A stretch of 64,000 bases of DNA from Dipodascopsis uninucleata var. uninucleata. Lineage: Eukaryota > Ascomycota > Lipomycetes > Lipomycetales > Lipomycetaceae. This document shows positions 1-10,858 of the stretch, one piece after another. Location: NCBI GenBank assembly GCA_030568195.1, contig JAJLTO010000004.1, forward strand, positions 310,001 through 374,000, given 5' to 3'. Positions within the stretch are counted from its first letter, which is position 1, and each line of letters starts with the position of its first letter. Under the pieces are notes generated by a model. That model did not search any database. It had not been told where the DNA came from and saw only the letters and a list, made by a program, of their open reading frames with translations. A program made the translations under genes and the position numbers.

Positions 1-2195
1 CTTGCTGACTATTATTAAATCTGAATAAACGAAGGAAATAGGATTAGAGCGGGTTATTTTTAATGGTTTTAAGATTTAAGCATGTACTACTGTGCGGGAA
101 TATATGTGCGTTAGGAATAAGATCGAATTTTTCGAGGGTGTTGCTGCAACTCTAATATTTTAGTCTGTAGTGGGTTAAGTCATATTGCCGATTCTTACGT
201 TGCAGAATATAAATGCTGCTCGACACTAAATAGTTGGCGAAAGTCAAAAGTCACTTTCTGTGTAGGCAACATCCGATAGTTCCATTGAACATAATGCGTA
301 GAAAGACATCTCGAGTTGCAATGACACAATATTCTGCCTGTCTGGGAAAGTGGAGTATCTCGTGTTTCTTAGGCCGATTTTCCGTTTCAAGCGCAGGCGA
401 AATGATAGCTTAATAATAGGTTAGCAGGTCTGTCTGGACGAACGGAAGTTTGTAGTAGTGCCGAGGCAAAATTAGTGGTCAGGGTAGACAGGCTAGTATG
501 TGATGAGGCTCTAGCATAAATGTCTAAACAGACATGCAGCCAATGGAATTGCCGTAATTTCATAGGAAATCGCAGAACACGTTTAGTAGTGCGGGTGGGG
601 TATAAGTGGGGGGAGAAATTAGTAAACCAAGCCGCACACCAGTCTACTTTTGTATTCAATTCGAAGCAGCTTGAATTCGCAAAAGCAGTTTACGCTCTGC
701 TGCGAATTTCGCTAACTATTCAGGTTCCATCAATGTTGATCGACATGAATATGGAAAAAAAGAGCGGTTTAAAAATATATGTTGAACCTCAATGCTATTG
801 TATTAGTTAGAATGTGGAGAAGTCAAACCATTAAATAAAAGACGTGTATTATATAGCAGGATCTTAAATTGCGCGAAATTTTAATAGATAAGACGCCTTC
901 GGTGAGATCTCGGTGTCAGTATACCCAAGTGTCAGCATTCTGTAGAATAAACAATTTTAGCAACTGTACACTCTATAAGCGATTTCTATTGCGTATTACA
1001 GTCTGTCAATCTATAAAGTCTTTATTTATGGGGTTAATACGTAAGTCTATCTGTAGATGTAGAGAAGTGCGTTCCCTGAACAGGACGATGATCGAGATTC
1101 CAATGACACCATATAATCTGCGGTTCGCATTTTTTTCGGAGAGAAATTACATCTACACTCCTTTGTAGGCTATTATTGATACTATGAACTTAACTAGGGC
1201 GTCTACTAGCAGTAAATACTAAAAGCATGTTGTGTAGTACGTGTTCAAGAATAGGAGAAATAGCTTTTCGCGAAATATTTTTATATCAAAGTAAGCACAG
1301 ACAGGTCATTTTGTGATCGATTCAGAAGATATATTTCAGCTGAGCTCACTTAAATGATAGTGCTTAATGATCTCTTAATCACTATGTATTATCGATATGG
1401 GCATTGTCAGCATGTAGCATACTACTACATTGCCTGGTAGATGAGATAAGATAGATTTACATATACCTGATGAGCCTTGAGTCTAATTCGCAGGTTACAT
1501 AGAAGTATAACAGATTTTCCACTTTAGAAAATACAAAATTCTTATAATACTATGGTTCTCAGAGTTTTGGAAGTTTTATATGATCTTTTTTCGCCTTTAT
1601 TGCTTCTTTCGCTATTATTGCTTCTTTCGCTATTAATTCCATAGACGTCTTACATATATATGTAACTTCTTCATTCGCTTATCGTTGTATTTTCCAATTT
1701 ATGGCTTACTTAAGTATTAATATATACCATGATCTCTATATATCTAGTAGAATAGCTAAAAGCGATAAAACGAGATATCTTACCCTTGAACATGGCAAGA
1801 CTTAGAGCAAGGGATAACTAGTTTAACTATGTGCTCTCTCCAAAATCTAGTGTAATCCTACGCTGTTCCTTATTTATTGGTCCCATTGTCTTCAGTTTAC
1901 TGTTTCTAGCAGGTCAAACCTAGTTATTGTCTTCTACCATTGTATTGCACGTATGTTACTGTGTACTATATATTTCATCTTCCAGAAATGCGGCATGTAT
2001 TGGAAGATGCTGTTAAATATGATTAGGAATACGACGATTATGGCATAAATGTATTCTCATATAGCTAAGAGTATTTGCACTACAGGTATACTCGTATCCG
2101 TGGTTAGGTTTAATAATAGCATCTCGCGCTCGCAATTCAAGACTTGAGGAGCAAGACAAAAAATTATCGTATAAATCTGCACAGAGACAGAGCTG
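1..2195. other. Gene-free left flank
   Basis: I find no supportable gene in this 2.2 kb. The few open stretches are shorter than 100 codons, lack family motifs and have no convincing splice partners. Composition is AT-rich and unstructured apart from one 18-bp tandem duplication near 1.6 kb. The last few hundred bases should hold the promoter and 5' leader of the N-myristoyltransferase gene, but I see no clear TATA element. Confidence 0.5.
1597..1632. repeat. 18-bp direct tandem duplication
   Basis: The unit TTATTGCTTCTTTCGCTA occurs twice head to tail with no mismatch, followed by a partial third copy of three bases. It looks like simple replication slippage in non-coding DNA. Confidence 0.8.
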
Positions 2196-3887
2196 ATGGC
2201 GGATCGAAAGGAAACAAAGGTTACGGTCACAAAAGGGGAGGTGTCTTCAGAAGGAGAAGATAATAGTACAGAAGGTGGTACCATTGCAGAGACTGCTGTT
2301 GACGAGGGCGGACAGACTGAAACTCAGAAGTCAAAAAAAAAGAGAAAGAACAGGAAGAAGAAAACTAGTAAGCCAATAGAGGCAGATGATTCCACCGTTT
2401 CTGTTGTTGAGACTAATGCTAAGAATGCTGTGTCCAATAATAATTCCGGATTAGGATCACTTGGAGCCAAATCGATCGACGAGTTGCTTCGACGACTGGC
2501 AATGGAGGAAGAGGTAAGTTTTCAGAGTCTTTCTTGTTTGATCGCTATGCTATCAATGCTAATGATGTTGAATTTTAAGCCACTTCAAAAACCAAAGTCG
2601 ATGAATGAGTATAAGTTCTGGCGTACTCAGCCAGTATCGAAGTTTGATGAAGTCATTGATGATGAAGGTCCAATTGACTCGATCAAAACTGTTGATGAAG
2701 TTCCTGACGAGCCCTATCCGCTACTAAAGGACTTTATCTGGGACAGTATGGACATAAACTCTCCTGAGATTCTAAAGGAAATATTTGAACTCCTCTATGG
2801 AAATTATGTTGAAGACTCTGAGTCAAGTTTTCGATTCAACTATCCTCTCAAGCTTCTTGATTGGGCACTCCATGCTCCTGGATATAAGGTTGAATGGAAC
2901 GTTGGCGTTAGAGTTGCAGCTACGAATAAACTAGTTGCTTTCATATCTGGCATCCCAATGCGCCTGCGTGTCCGTAATAGAACAATCGAAGGCTCAGAAG
3001 TCAATTTTATTTGTGTTCACAAAAAGCTGAGATCTAAACGACTTGCGCCTCTATTAATTAAAGAAGTTACTAGACGTATTAACAAGCAAGGAATTTGGCA
3101 GGCATTGTATACTGCAGGTGTTGTACTTCCTACACCAGTATCTACTTGCCGATATTATCACCGATCCCTGAACTGGCCAAAGCTGAATGAAGTAGGATTT
3201 AGTCCTCTTCCACATGGAATGACTCGCTCAAAAATGATCACCAAATATGCTCTACCAGCTACTACATCCATTCCAGGACTGCGACTCATGCGCAGAACTG
3301 ACATTGATCAAGTATACGATCTTCTTATGGCGTATCTCGCTAAATTTGAGCTGGTCCAGGTTTTCGAGAAAGAGGAGCTTCTTTACTGGCTCATGCACGA
3401 TCATGAAACTGAGGGCAGATCAAATGAAGAGAAAGATCCGGATCGTGTTATTTGGGCATATGTTGTTGAAGATCCTTCTAGCGGAAAGATTACTGATATG
3501 GTATCATTCTATAATTTACCATCTACTGTTATCGGTCATGCAGTCCACGATAATATAGCAATTGCCTATTCATTCTACTATGCAACTGCTGCTGGACTTA
3601 ATCTTGCCCGATCTGACCCTGATGGAACTGCCCAGATCAAGAGCAGATTGTTAGAGTTGTTCAACGACACATTGATTATTGCCAAAAATATTGGATTTGA
3701 CGTATTCAATGCTTTGACATTATTAGACAATCCTCTATTCTTGGAGGAGCTTAAGTTCGGGGCGGGAGATGGCTATCTTAACTACTATTTGTTTAACTAC
3801 AAAGCCTTCCCAATTAAAGGTGGATACAATGACGATGGTAGTCTCGACCTAATTGATCGTAGTGGTGTTGCTATAGTGATGCTCTGA
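2196..3887 (+). CDS. NMT1: Glycylpeptide N-tetradecanoyltransferase (N-myristoyltransferase)
   Basis: Transfers myristate from myristoyl-CoA to the N-terminal glycine of target proteins in the cytosol. The N-terminal third is charged and lysine-rich, with a run of Lys near residues 45-60 (ribosome-binding type tail). The catalytic GNAT-like double domain follows, with family motifs YKVEWNVGVRV, EVNFICVHKKLRSKRLAPL and the C-terminal FGAGDGYLNYYLFNY. The protein ends in ...VAIVML, so the C-terminal leucine carboxylate that serves as catalytic base in yeast Nmt1 is present. A GTAAGT...TGCTAATGA...TTTTAAG intron at 2514-2579 (66 nt) fits splicing. It has no in-frame stop, so the frame is open with or without it; I prefer the spliced 541-residue form because the insert is hydrophobic and absent from the family. 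Start is the first in-frame ATG. Confidence 0.95.
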   Translation: MADRKETKVTVTKGEVSSEGEDNSTEGGTIAETAVDEGGQTETQKSKKKRKNRKKKTSKPIEADDSTVSVVETNAKNAVSNNNSGLGSLGAKSIDELLRRLAMEEEVSFQSLSCLIAMLSMLMMLNFKPLQKPKSMNEYKFWRTQPVSKFDEVIDDEGPIDSIKTVDEVPDEPYPLLKDFIWDSMDINSPEILKEIFELLYGNYVEDSESSFRFNYPLKLLDWALHAPGYKVEWNVGVRVAATNKLVAFISGIPMRLRVRNRTIEGSEVNFICVHKKLRSKRLAPLLIKEVTRRINKQGIWQALYTAGVVLPTPVSTCRYYHRSLNWPKLNEVGFSPLPHGMTRSKMITKYALPATTSIPGLRLMRRTDIDQVYDLLMAYLAKFELVQVFEKEELLYWLMHDHETEGRSNEEKDPDRVIWAYVVEDPSSGKITDMVSFYNLPSTVIGHAVHDNIAIAYSFYYATAAGLNLARSDPDGTAQIKSRLLELFNDTLIIAKNIGFDVFNALTLLDNPLFLEELKFGAGDGYLNYYLFNYKAFPIKGGYNDDGSLDLIDRSGVAIVML

Positions 3888-4081
3888 AATGGCCATCTAA
3901 ACTAATATATCAAACTTACTAAAATTATGGTTCTATGACGAAAACAGTTATATGCAAGCTTTCTTAATGTTTGTAATAAATATTTCGATAAATTATGCAC
4001 CGTATATACATATAGAAATTTTTTGTCAAAATGCATATTAAATCATTGACTGCACTGTAGTATTCTGAATATTCACATAAA

Positions 4082-4948
4082 TTACTTTTGGCTGTTTTTT
4101 TCGCTGTTACCATTCTCAGTCGATGAATAATGCTTGTCCATTTCATCTTGGTATGAAAAAGCATCTGCAATCTCCGCAACACCAGGATGACCTCGGCTTG
4201 TAACACCCATTAGATCCTCAAAGACCTTAGAATAAATACCATTTCTTGCTCGAATACCATAATGTAACTTCTGTCTGTTATCCAGGTGACTCTTAAGACT
4301 ACGTGACTTGTAGTCTGGCTCGAACGTTAGTCGACCATCTTCGAAAACAGTATTGATAGATTCGTTCAGCTTATCTTCTGATACTATGTACATGTCTGTA
4401 GAATTAAATATACGGATGATCTCAGCCTCACGCACTTCAGCTCTATCAGCCAAAGTTCGTAGTCTTCTGGCCTCCGCGAGCAGATTTTCTACCTCCTTCC
4501 TATCCTTTGAAGATGTCTGTGAGTGATATTCAGAAATGTAGCTTTCGACAGTAGGCAGAGTAAACAGCTTCTGGCTCTCTTCTTCCATTTTTGATACCGT
4601 CGATTGATTCATTTTCTCATTCTGACTGATATTCTTAGCTTGCGAGCTAGTTCGTGCCTTGATAATTTGTTTATGTGCATTCATAATAGATTCTCTGTAA
4701 TACTGCCTTCGAAGATTTGAAATTTCCTTAGACTTCCGACCATCCTTGGGCTCATGGACCGTCTTATCTATGAGAACCTTAATATCTGGATATGGTTTAA
4801 TTGTTGGTACTCGCTGAGTACCGGGCTTGTTAACAATGCCTTCCGCATATCCTTCTCTTCCGGGCTTAGGGGGAGCTCGAGGTATCGTGAGTATACTTCG
4901 GGGTTTAGGAAGGACTCCTCCTTTTGCCATTCGCAAGCTAGTAGACAT
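4082..4948 (-). CDS. PET123: Mitochondrial small ribosomal subunit protein mS26 (Pet123-like)
   Basis: A 288-residue single-exon protein. The start (MAKGG...PRSIL, from the second Met at residue 7) parallels yeast Pet123 (MGKG...TRSIL). So do a basic linker, a V-x-EP element followed by an RRQYYRESI segment, a long coiled-coil middle, and a motif MYIVSEDKL...INTVF that matches FIVTESQL...IDKVF in Pet123. Pet123 is a fungal mitoribosome small-subunit protein (mS26) needed for mitochondrial translation. The 5' end is rich in basic and proline residues, as expected for matrix import, but no cleavage site is clear. Start could be residue 1 or the Met at 7. It converges with NMT1, about 190 bases apart. 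The assignment rests on motif order rather than high identity. Confidence 0.75.
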   Translation of the reverse strand: MSTSLRMAKGGVLPKPRSILTIPRAPPKPGREGYAEGIVNKPGTQRVPTIKPYPDIKVLIDKTVHEPKDGRKSKEISNLRRQYYRESIMNAHKQIIKARTSSQAKNISQNEKMNQSTVSKMEEESQKLFTLPTVESYISEYHSQTSSKDRKEVENLLAEARRLRTLADRAEVREAEIIRIFNSTDMYIVSEDKLNESINTVFEDGRLTFEPDYKSRSLKSHLDNRQKLHYGIRARNGIYSKVFEDLMGVTSRGHPGVAEIADAFSYQDEMDKHYSSTENGNSEKNSQK

Positions 4949-5583
4949 CCTTCGTCACTTCCCTATTTCAACACTCTTGATTGCTCCAAAGTATTTAAAT
5001 AATAGTAGAACTAATAAATGCAGAGTGTCAGATGTAATTGTCTTCTCGGAAGGATTACAGCAGTAACCTTGTTGTAGTTAAAATCCAACCAAAGGAAATC
5101 GAAGGATTCCAATATTTCAGAAGCTATTAAAAAAAGGAAATGCCAATACAAAAATTGGAATCCGCAGTATATAGAGCAATGCTAATGACTTACAGTATCT
5201 TAGCTAATGCTAGTCAAACCTTTGTTTTTACGAAAGATCTTAAAATCTCGTTGCAGAGAAAAAATTATTCTCGCGATATTTTCTCGTGAGAGTAACAGTA
5301 GATGATATTAGGGTTGAAATCATGTGGCTTGTAACATGTGGCTATGTGGCTCTGTGGCTCTAGTTTCAGATTTTAGCATCAAGCGATTTGATGAAGACCA
5401 TTCTATAACTTTCATTATCCATTATTTTTTACATGATAAATTATTTTATGAATTAAATAGCACATATTCAAACCGAAGATATAGCTTGCAAATAGGAATT
5501 TTCGTGTTTAGGAACGATCATGTATAGGCTGACCCAAACTTCTTGAAGAAGGATTATCAGGGAACGTAGTCAATGAGGAAAAA
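4949..5583. other. Intergenic, no gene seen
   Basis: 635 bases between the mS26 gene start and the end of the REX1-B gene. It should hold the mS26 promoter and the REX1-B 3' end. A short imperfect repetition of the word TGTGGCT lies near 5325-5360. I see nothing else. Confidence 0.5.
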
Positions 5584-6427
5584 TCAAATTCCCACATCCA
5601 GTTCCAACATTTCAGCTCTGGCTTCTTCCATCATTTCATTTATAAGTCGAATGATTTCTGTCCGTCTGTTTGCAAATTAGAATAATTCACGTAGACCTGA
5701 TACATGCGAACTTAAAAGAAGACCTACCTTTCGCTAAGATCCCTTAGTTCAGAGTCGAATGATCTTTCAGGAGAGCTGTTCGCATGTATCCGACAGGATA
5801 GTAATTTTACTGTCTAATAGTACAAGTTAGAACATCAGCTATTGTTATAGCTAATTGAAATTTGATCCCAGAACTTAGAACTTCACCACTCACAATTTCT
5901 AGTTTTTCCTTTTCTAGATTTTGCACTTGACGTATTATATTAGCAAGATGACTCTGATTGCACTCATTCAGCAAATGTTCTTGTCTAACTATGTCACTCG
6001 AGATATCCTGGAAGCCTTCCTGAGAGATTCTAATAACCTGTTGTATTTCTTCTATCGAAATCCTAAGAAACATATCAAAATTAGGTGAACGCCATTTTTC
6101 ATAAGAATCTTTGTTCTAACCTTCCATTCGTATAGTCTTCCATGGCACTTTAAATTAGAATAATGATCATTAGTATTGTTAATAATCAGTTATTTGTTGC
6201 TTCTTTATTTTTACTAGTACCTCTCAAACTCGTGATATAACTCAGTTCGTGTGCTTTGCGCCGAAGTAAAGGTCTAGTTGTTTAACGACGTTAATATATC
6301 ATATAGCTACGAAGTTATATCTTCACAATTAACTAATAAAGCAAACCTTCATATACTTCAGCACATTTTCTGGATTCGAATCTGTCTCTATTAAATACCC
6401 GTTCGTACCAAGACCGTTCGCAGCCAT
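5584..6427 (-). CDS. REX1-B (required for excision 1-B) domain protein, six exons
   Basis: Exons 6347-6427, 6221-6273, 6121-6147, 5894-6062, 5728-5813 and 5584-5665 join with matching phases to 165 residues. Introns are 73, 73, 58, 80 and 62 nt with GT...AG ends. The order of elements matches the REX1-B family (human C19orf60/REX1BD): FTSAQSTRTELYHEFER, then DYTNGRISIEEIQQVI, a helix with ANIIRQVQNLEKEKLEIT, and a C-terminal helical Glu/Arg-rich segment ending MLELDVGI. The family is named from a Chlamydomonas DNA-repair locus; its fungal role is not known to me. Only the fourth exon is a long open stretch by itself, so this gene is easy to miss. Exon joins are inferred from phase and family fit. 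Confidence 0.75.
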
Positions 6428-6897
6428 CGTGCGTACGTTAGCAAAGTAAGAAAATGAGAAGAAATGATGAGGCGTCTCAAAGTGAGTATGGGAAAGTCTA
6501 AATATGACGCACTGCCATTTACACTACGCGTCGTTCAAGTTGTTTGCATTCATGTGAAACTGACGATATAACGAGATTTACTAGACGACATGTTCACTTT
6601 CCATACTCATATGCATGCTCAGAAGTTGTACTACATCAGTTGGTACTGTATGCCATTTGTAATCTTCCATACTCTCGATATGATTGACATTACTGGTTAT
6701 TGTGCTCATTGCTGACTATGGGAGTATTAGGTTGTCGGTCAGCTTTGAAAGCTAGGCTTACTCTTTCGATCAGTTGGACCGGCCACATATAAACGTTTAT
6801 GGGACAAAAAAGATTTATAACGAAATAATCGGTCAATCTAGCTGGCCTGTTCAATAGTATCGTTACAAAATTTTGAACGCCATCGGAAAATTCTATT
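6428..6897. other. Intergenic between divergent genes
   Basis: 470 bases separating the REX1-B gene (minus) from the unrecognised gene that starts at 6898 (plus). It presumably holds both promoters. No repeat or RNA gene was seen. Confidence 0.4.
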
Positions 6898-7872
6898 ATG
6901 GGTATCTACGGTTCAATATCTTATTTCCTAACAATACGAAGCCGAGCAAAAAGCAAGATGCGTCCAGTTCTATCGTCTACATGCCCTACGACTCTTGGTA
7001 GAGATATGTTACCGTCCAGTAGTACGACTGGCTCGTATAAAGTTTATCGATCACCGATTACGCCGCAACTATCGGCGAAGGAGCGACCAATTATTCTCCC
7101 TCTTACACATGCGAATCTTGCGAAAATACCTCGTTGCGAGAACAGAGTACAAGAATACATTTCTAAATGCGTCACTCCTCGTCTCAATAGCCCTGGAAAG
7201 GGGATTGGGAGCACAGGATCAAGCGAATTTAAAAATTTCATGGAAGACTTTGCTCTAGAAAGTCCGGCGAAAGCTGATTCAAAATCGTCGCTCGTTATGA
7301 ATGAATACGTCGACTTTATACGCGACAGATATTTTTATGATCTGATATCCGAATTTTCTACTATCGAAAATCTCTCATATTGGGATATAGAATTATTTCT
7401 TAAGTTTCTCAGACTTTTAAGACGTGATGTGCATACTTCTAAATGGTCCGATCGCTATATGGTAGCTTTCGCTGCTCAAGCTGTTAAAAGCAAGCGTTCG
7501 TCTGTCCAAGCTTTATTAATGACCAAAGGTCAGTCATATTAATTATGTTCTAATTTTAGTTTTATGACTAGCTAACTATAGTACAATACAGAGTACACGG
7601 AGAATTCCGGTTATGAGAGTGTATATAGATGCAAGATCCATCAATATAAGCCAGAGAAGTGCTCTGCCGATTGTCGCTTCAAGGAAGCAACGCGACTCGA
7701 AAATAAAGATAGCTTCAAAAAATCAGGCCTTCTCAAGAGTTTGACAAAGACTCTACATTCGAAAATGTTTAAGCGAGGTATTTCAGCTTATGCAGTAGAA
7801 CATGGCGACTATCCAGAAGCTGGAAGTCTTTTCACACAAGACGTTCCAGACCACGAAAACCATCATCAATAA
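6898..7872 (+). CDS. Unrecognised protein, two exons
   Basis: Exon 6898-7528 and exon 7592-7872 are joined by a 63-nt intron (GTCAGT donor, CTAAC branch site, ACAG acceptor) in matching phase, giving 303 residues. The N-terminal 90 or so residues are Ser/Thr/Pro-rich and probably disordered. A compact helical region follows (EYVDFIRDRYFYDLISEF, then YWDIELFLKFLRLLRRDVH). The C-terminal exon carries a cysteine/histidine cluster, CKIHQYKPEKCSADC, then a basic tail ending GDYPEAGSLF. I do not recognise the family. Start is uncertain: the Met at residue 22 is an alternative. The coding-like exon 2 in perfect phase argues that the gene is real. Confidence 0.65.
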
Positions 7873-8353
7873 CAAATTCTTTTAGCGATTGGTACGCGGA
7901 AATTTATAAAATTCAGCCAACGTAATTGACAATGATTTGTTATGCAAAGATTTATCTACGTATTTATCGGTTTTCTGTGGGCTAATTTAATAGGGAGTAA
8001 GAAATTCCAATATATACTATGACTATTGGTTTCGTTATTTTGCTCTTCTCTTAAACTAGATAGTAGAGCTTTATTTAATTATTTTTTTATTTTCTCCTTT
8101 GTGATATAATTCTTCTATTACTGAAAAGTAAGCTATTATTAGTGACTGTAGATACCTGGTTCTATAATTATACAGATATCAATTCGATTTTTTGGTAGAT
8201 TTTTTCAAATTAAAGGAAAATGAATCTGATGAATGTATTTGTACTTATATTTCTTTTTTCCGTTAATGCTATTTAATTTTTCTCAGAAACAATCCATGTC
8301 TTCATAAGCGTTTCTTTAAAATTCACGTCATTACTAACTAGTTATTGCAATTA
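7873..8353. other. Intergenic between convergent genes
   Basis: 481 AT-rich bases between two convergent stop codons. It should hold both 3' ends. Nothing else was seen. Confidence 0.5.
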
Positions 8354-10559
8354 CTAAAGTTTCGAAACTTTTTTCAGATTCTCAGAGACATTACCCGCAA
8401 TAACATGGGCGGTCGCCATAACAGTTATCATAGGATTGACGCCTGACGCAGACGGAAGGGCGCTTGCATCTGCTATGAAGATATTGCCCAACTCCCATAA
8501 TTCTCCTGAGGCTCTAGCGACAGAAGTCCTCGGACTCGATCCCATGCGGCAAGTACTCATCTGATGAGCGGAATATATTTTGACGTCATAGGATGTAGTC
8601 AGAATTGTTTTACATACTTTTTCTTTCCATTCCCGGAACTCGTTGTCTGCAACGCCAGTCTTTAATGTATCGGCTGAAGGATGAAATGCAGGAAGTCTAC
8701 GACTACTAGTGTATATAGTATCCACATCAGATACCAAAAGTATATCAAGAAGGGTTTTGTAGCCTTTGGGAAACCAGATATTAATAACGTGAAATGCATA
8801 AGAAAGAGCAATAAGAACATACCTTCAACAAGAGAATGACGATCAGATTCACTGAGTTTATATTCGATACTCGGGCCACCATCAATAGGATTGACACTCA
8901 CACTGCCTTCACCTTTGTCACGACACATCGTAATAAACGTGCACAGACTGTTATATTTGACAAGTGTTTGCTTTGCAGATAGTCCGCTATGCCATGGAAA
9001 TGGATCGAAAATATGTATAGGCTGATGGTACGAGCACTCGATTCTAGCGCCATAGCCTTTACCATCTAAATTTTCCTTCTCCGTGTTCACAGCGGTTAAA
9101 ATAGCATCCTGGAAAGAATTACTATCAGAATCAAACAATCCGGCATAAGCAAATATTACCGGATGAATTTTTAGATGCTTGCCTATATTACTATTTGTAA
9201 ATCCTGATTTTCGTAATACAAGCGGTGAATTTAATGCACCGGCTGAAAGAATAACCGTCTTCGATCTCAACTTCATATGCTTACCATTTATGGTAATCAT
9301 AACACCAACAGCCTTATCGCCTCTTGTGAGAACTTTCTCGACAGTTGTTCGATCGATAAATTTCGCTCCATGTTTTGCTGCGTCAACAAACCAGCAGCAT
9401 ACGCAGCCCTGCTTTTCACCAAATCGACATCCAGAGCCACAATAGCCACATCGATGTTCATGACCACCGGTATTCTGCTTTACCACAGAAACCGGCGACC
9501 CTAGCTTTTTTGAACCATTTATCAGGATCTTGTTAGCCATAGAGTGCTTAATATGAGCTGAAGACACGCCCATAGCATCACAGACATACTCTATGGCATC
9601 GGTGTATATTGCTTGGTTATAAAATTCAACCCCATGTTTAATTGCCCATTCCCTCCGCACGTACGACGGCGTCGGAATACTGGCACTCCAGTTCACTGTA
9701 CTCCCTCCTCCAAAAGTTGAGCCTGCGATAATACCAATTTGTTTATCTTCAGAGTGCAGCATGCCACCGCACTCGTATAAATTATTAACAGCTTCAAGTT
9801 CACTGAAGCTGAGCTCTGATTGTGCATAATATTTCCCTTTCTCAATCACCAACACAGAAAATCCATCTCTAGAGAGACGTGATGCTACCACACCCGCGCC
9901 TGAACCAGAGCCAATAATGATAGCATCGAACTGCGTTAGTTCACTTAGATCTGTCTCACTAAGCATGCTGTATAAAAAAAAGTCCTTTGACTTGTATCTT
10001 TGCATATCGTCAATAAGTGGCTCGCGAAGTGGATGACGCATTGCCTTATGTACCAGTCCGGAACTGCCTAAATAGCCAGCTAGTATAAGACTGTAGAACG
10101 CTTTATGTAGACTGCGAAATACACTAAGGCGAGATGTCTCAAGACTAACCAAAGCAGCCTGCTGTTGAGATTCTGAAAGTCTGCAAAACGGCCTGAAATA
10201 GCCAGTGAATATCACAGATTTATAGCTTTGGCTGGATTAATATAGTTAGTAGAATATTTGCAGTAATAGCTAAGAAAATTGTCTTTGTTGTGACTTCACC
10301 TCATCATTTTAAGGACTGATTGGAGTTGCGGGAACTTGTCGCGTGTTTGATGTAAAACGTGTTGCTTCATAACTTCCTGAAAAAGAGCACAATCAGATGG
10401 CTTCTCCTTTGCAAATTTTATGAGGATATCTCTGTAAGCAGGCGATAAAGTGTACGTAGGAACACTACGTAGCAGTGCGTCTTCTGGAACCTGAGGAAAC
10501 ATAGCATCGGCAATGGCCAATAGCGTCTGCCATTCAGCATAGTTAAGATCGAATGACAT
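8354..10559 (-). CDS. FAO1: Long-chain fatty alcohol oxidase (GMC family), three exons
   Basis: Exons 10300-10559, 8823-10192 and 8354-8763 join in phase (introns 107 and 59 nt) to 679 residues, normal for FAO. Such enzymes oxidise long-chain alcohols to aldehydes with FAD, mainly at peroxisomal or ER membranes. Exon 1 holds the FAO-specific N-terminal helical region (LLAIADAMFPQVPEDALL). Exon 2 holds the FAD-binding Rossmann motif (FDAIIIGSGSGAGVVASRLS, then VLVIEKG) and the family signature GGGSTVNWSASIPTPSYVRR. Exon 3 holds the C-terminal GMC part with HQMSTCRMG and IADASALPSASGVNPMITVM. The N-terminal exon is needed for a complete protein: the piece beginning at 10192 alone lacks the usual first 90 residues. 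The start ATG is at 10559. Confidence 0.93.
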
Positions 10560-10858
10560 TATAATTTAATGGCATATAGTATGATAACTAGTTTCTAGTT
10601 AAAATACTTTATATTCAATAAAAATACCTTCAAATATCTTCAAATGTCTTTACTAGGAATGAATGGCAAGATTATACATATTATCTGGCATCTCATTTTG
10701 TAGATCATCTAGCTTAAAAAATGGTCTTCTTTTTGGCAGTAAATTATTTTGCGGGGTCCAGTACCTAGAATGCCCTAACACCATGTAGATTAGCCACATC
10801 GTAATATGACAAACATGACTAAACCGACACAGCAAAAGTAGTAATAAATTGATAAATA

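Noticed and set aside
387-1168. Overlapping open stretches of 90-99 codons on both strands
   Set aside because: No family motif, no splice partner, low-complexity AT-driven composition; most likely chance.
10653-10835. 60-codon minus-strand open stretch between FAO1 and DCD1 with a possible membrane helix
   Set aside because: No family match that I can recall for such a short protein, and it fits within a 3'/5' flank; left out for lack of support.
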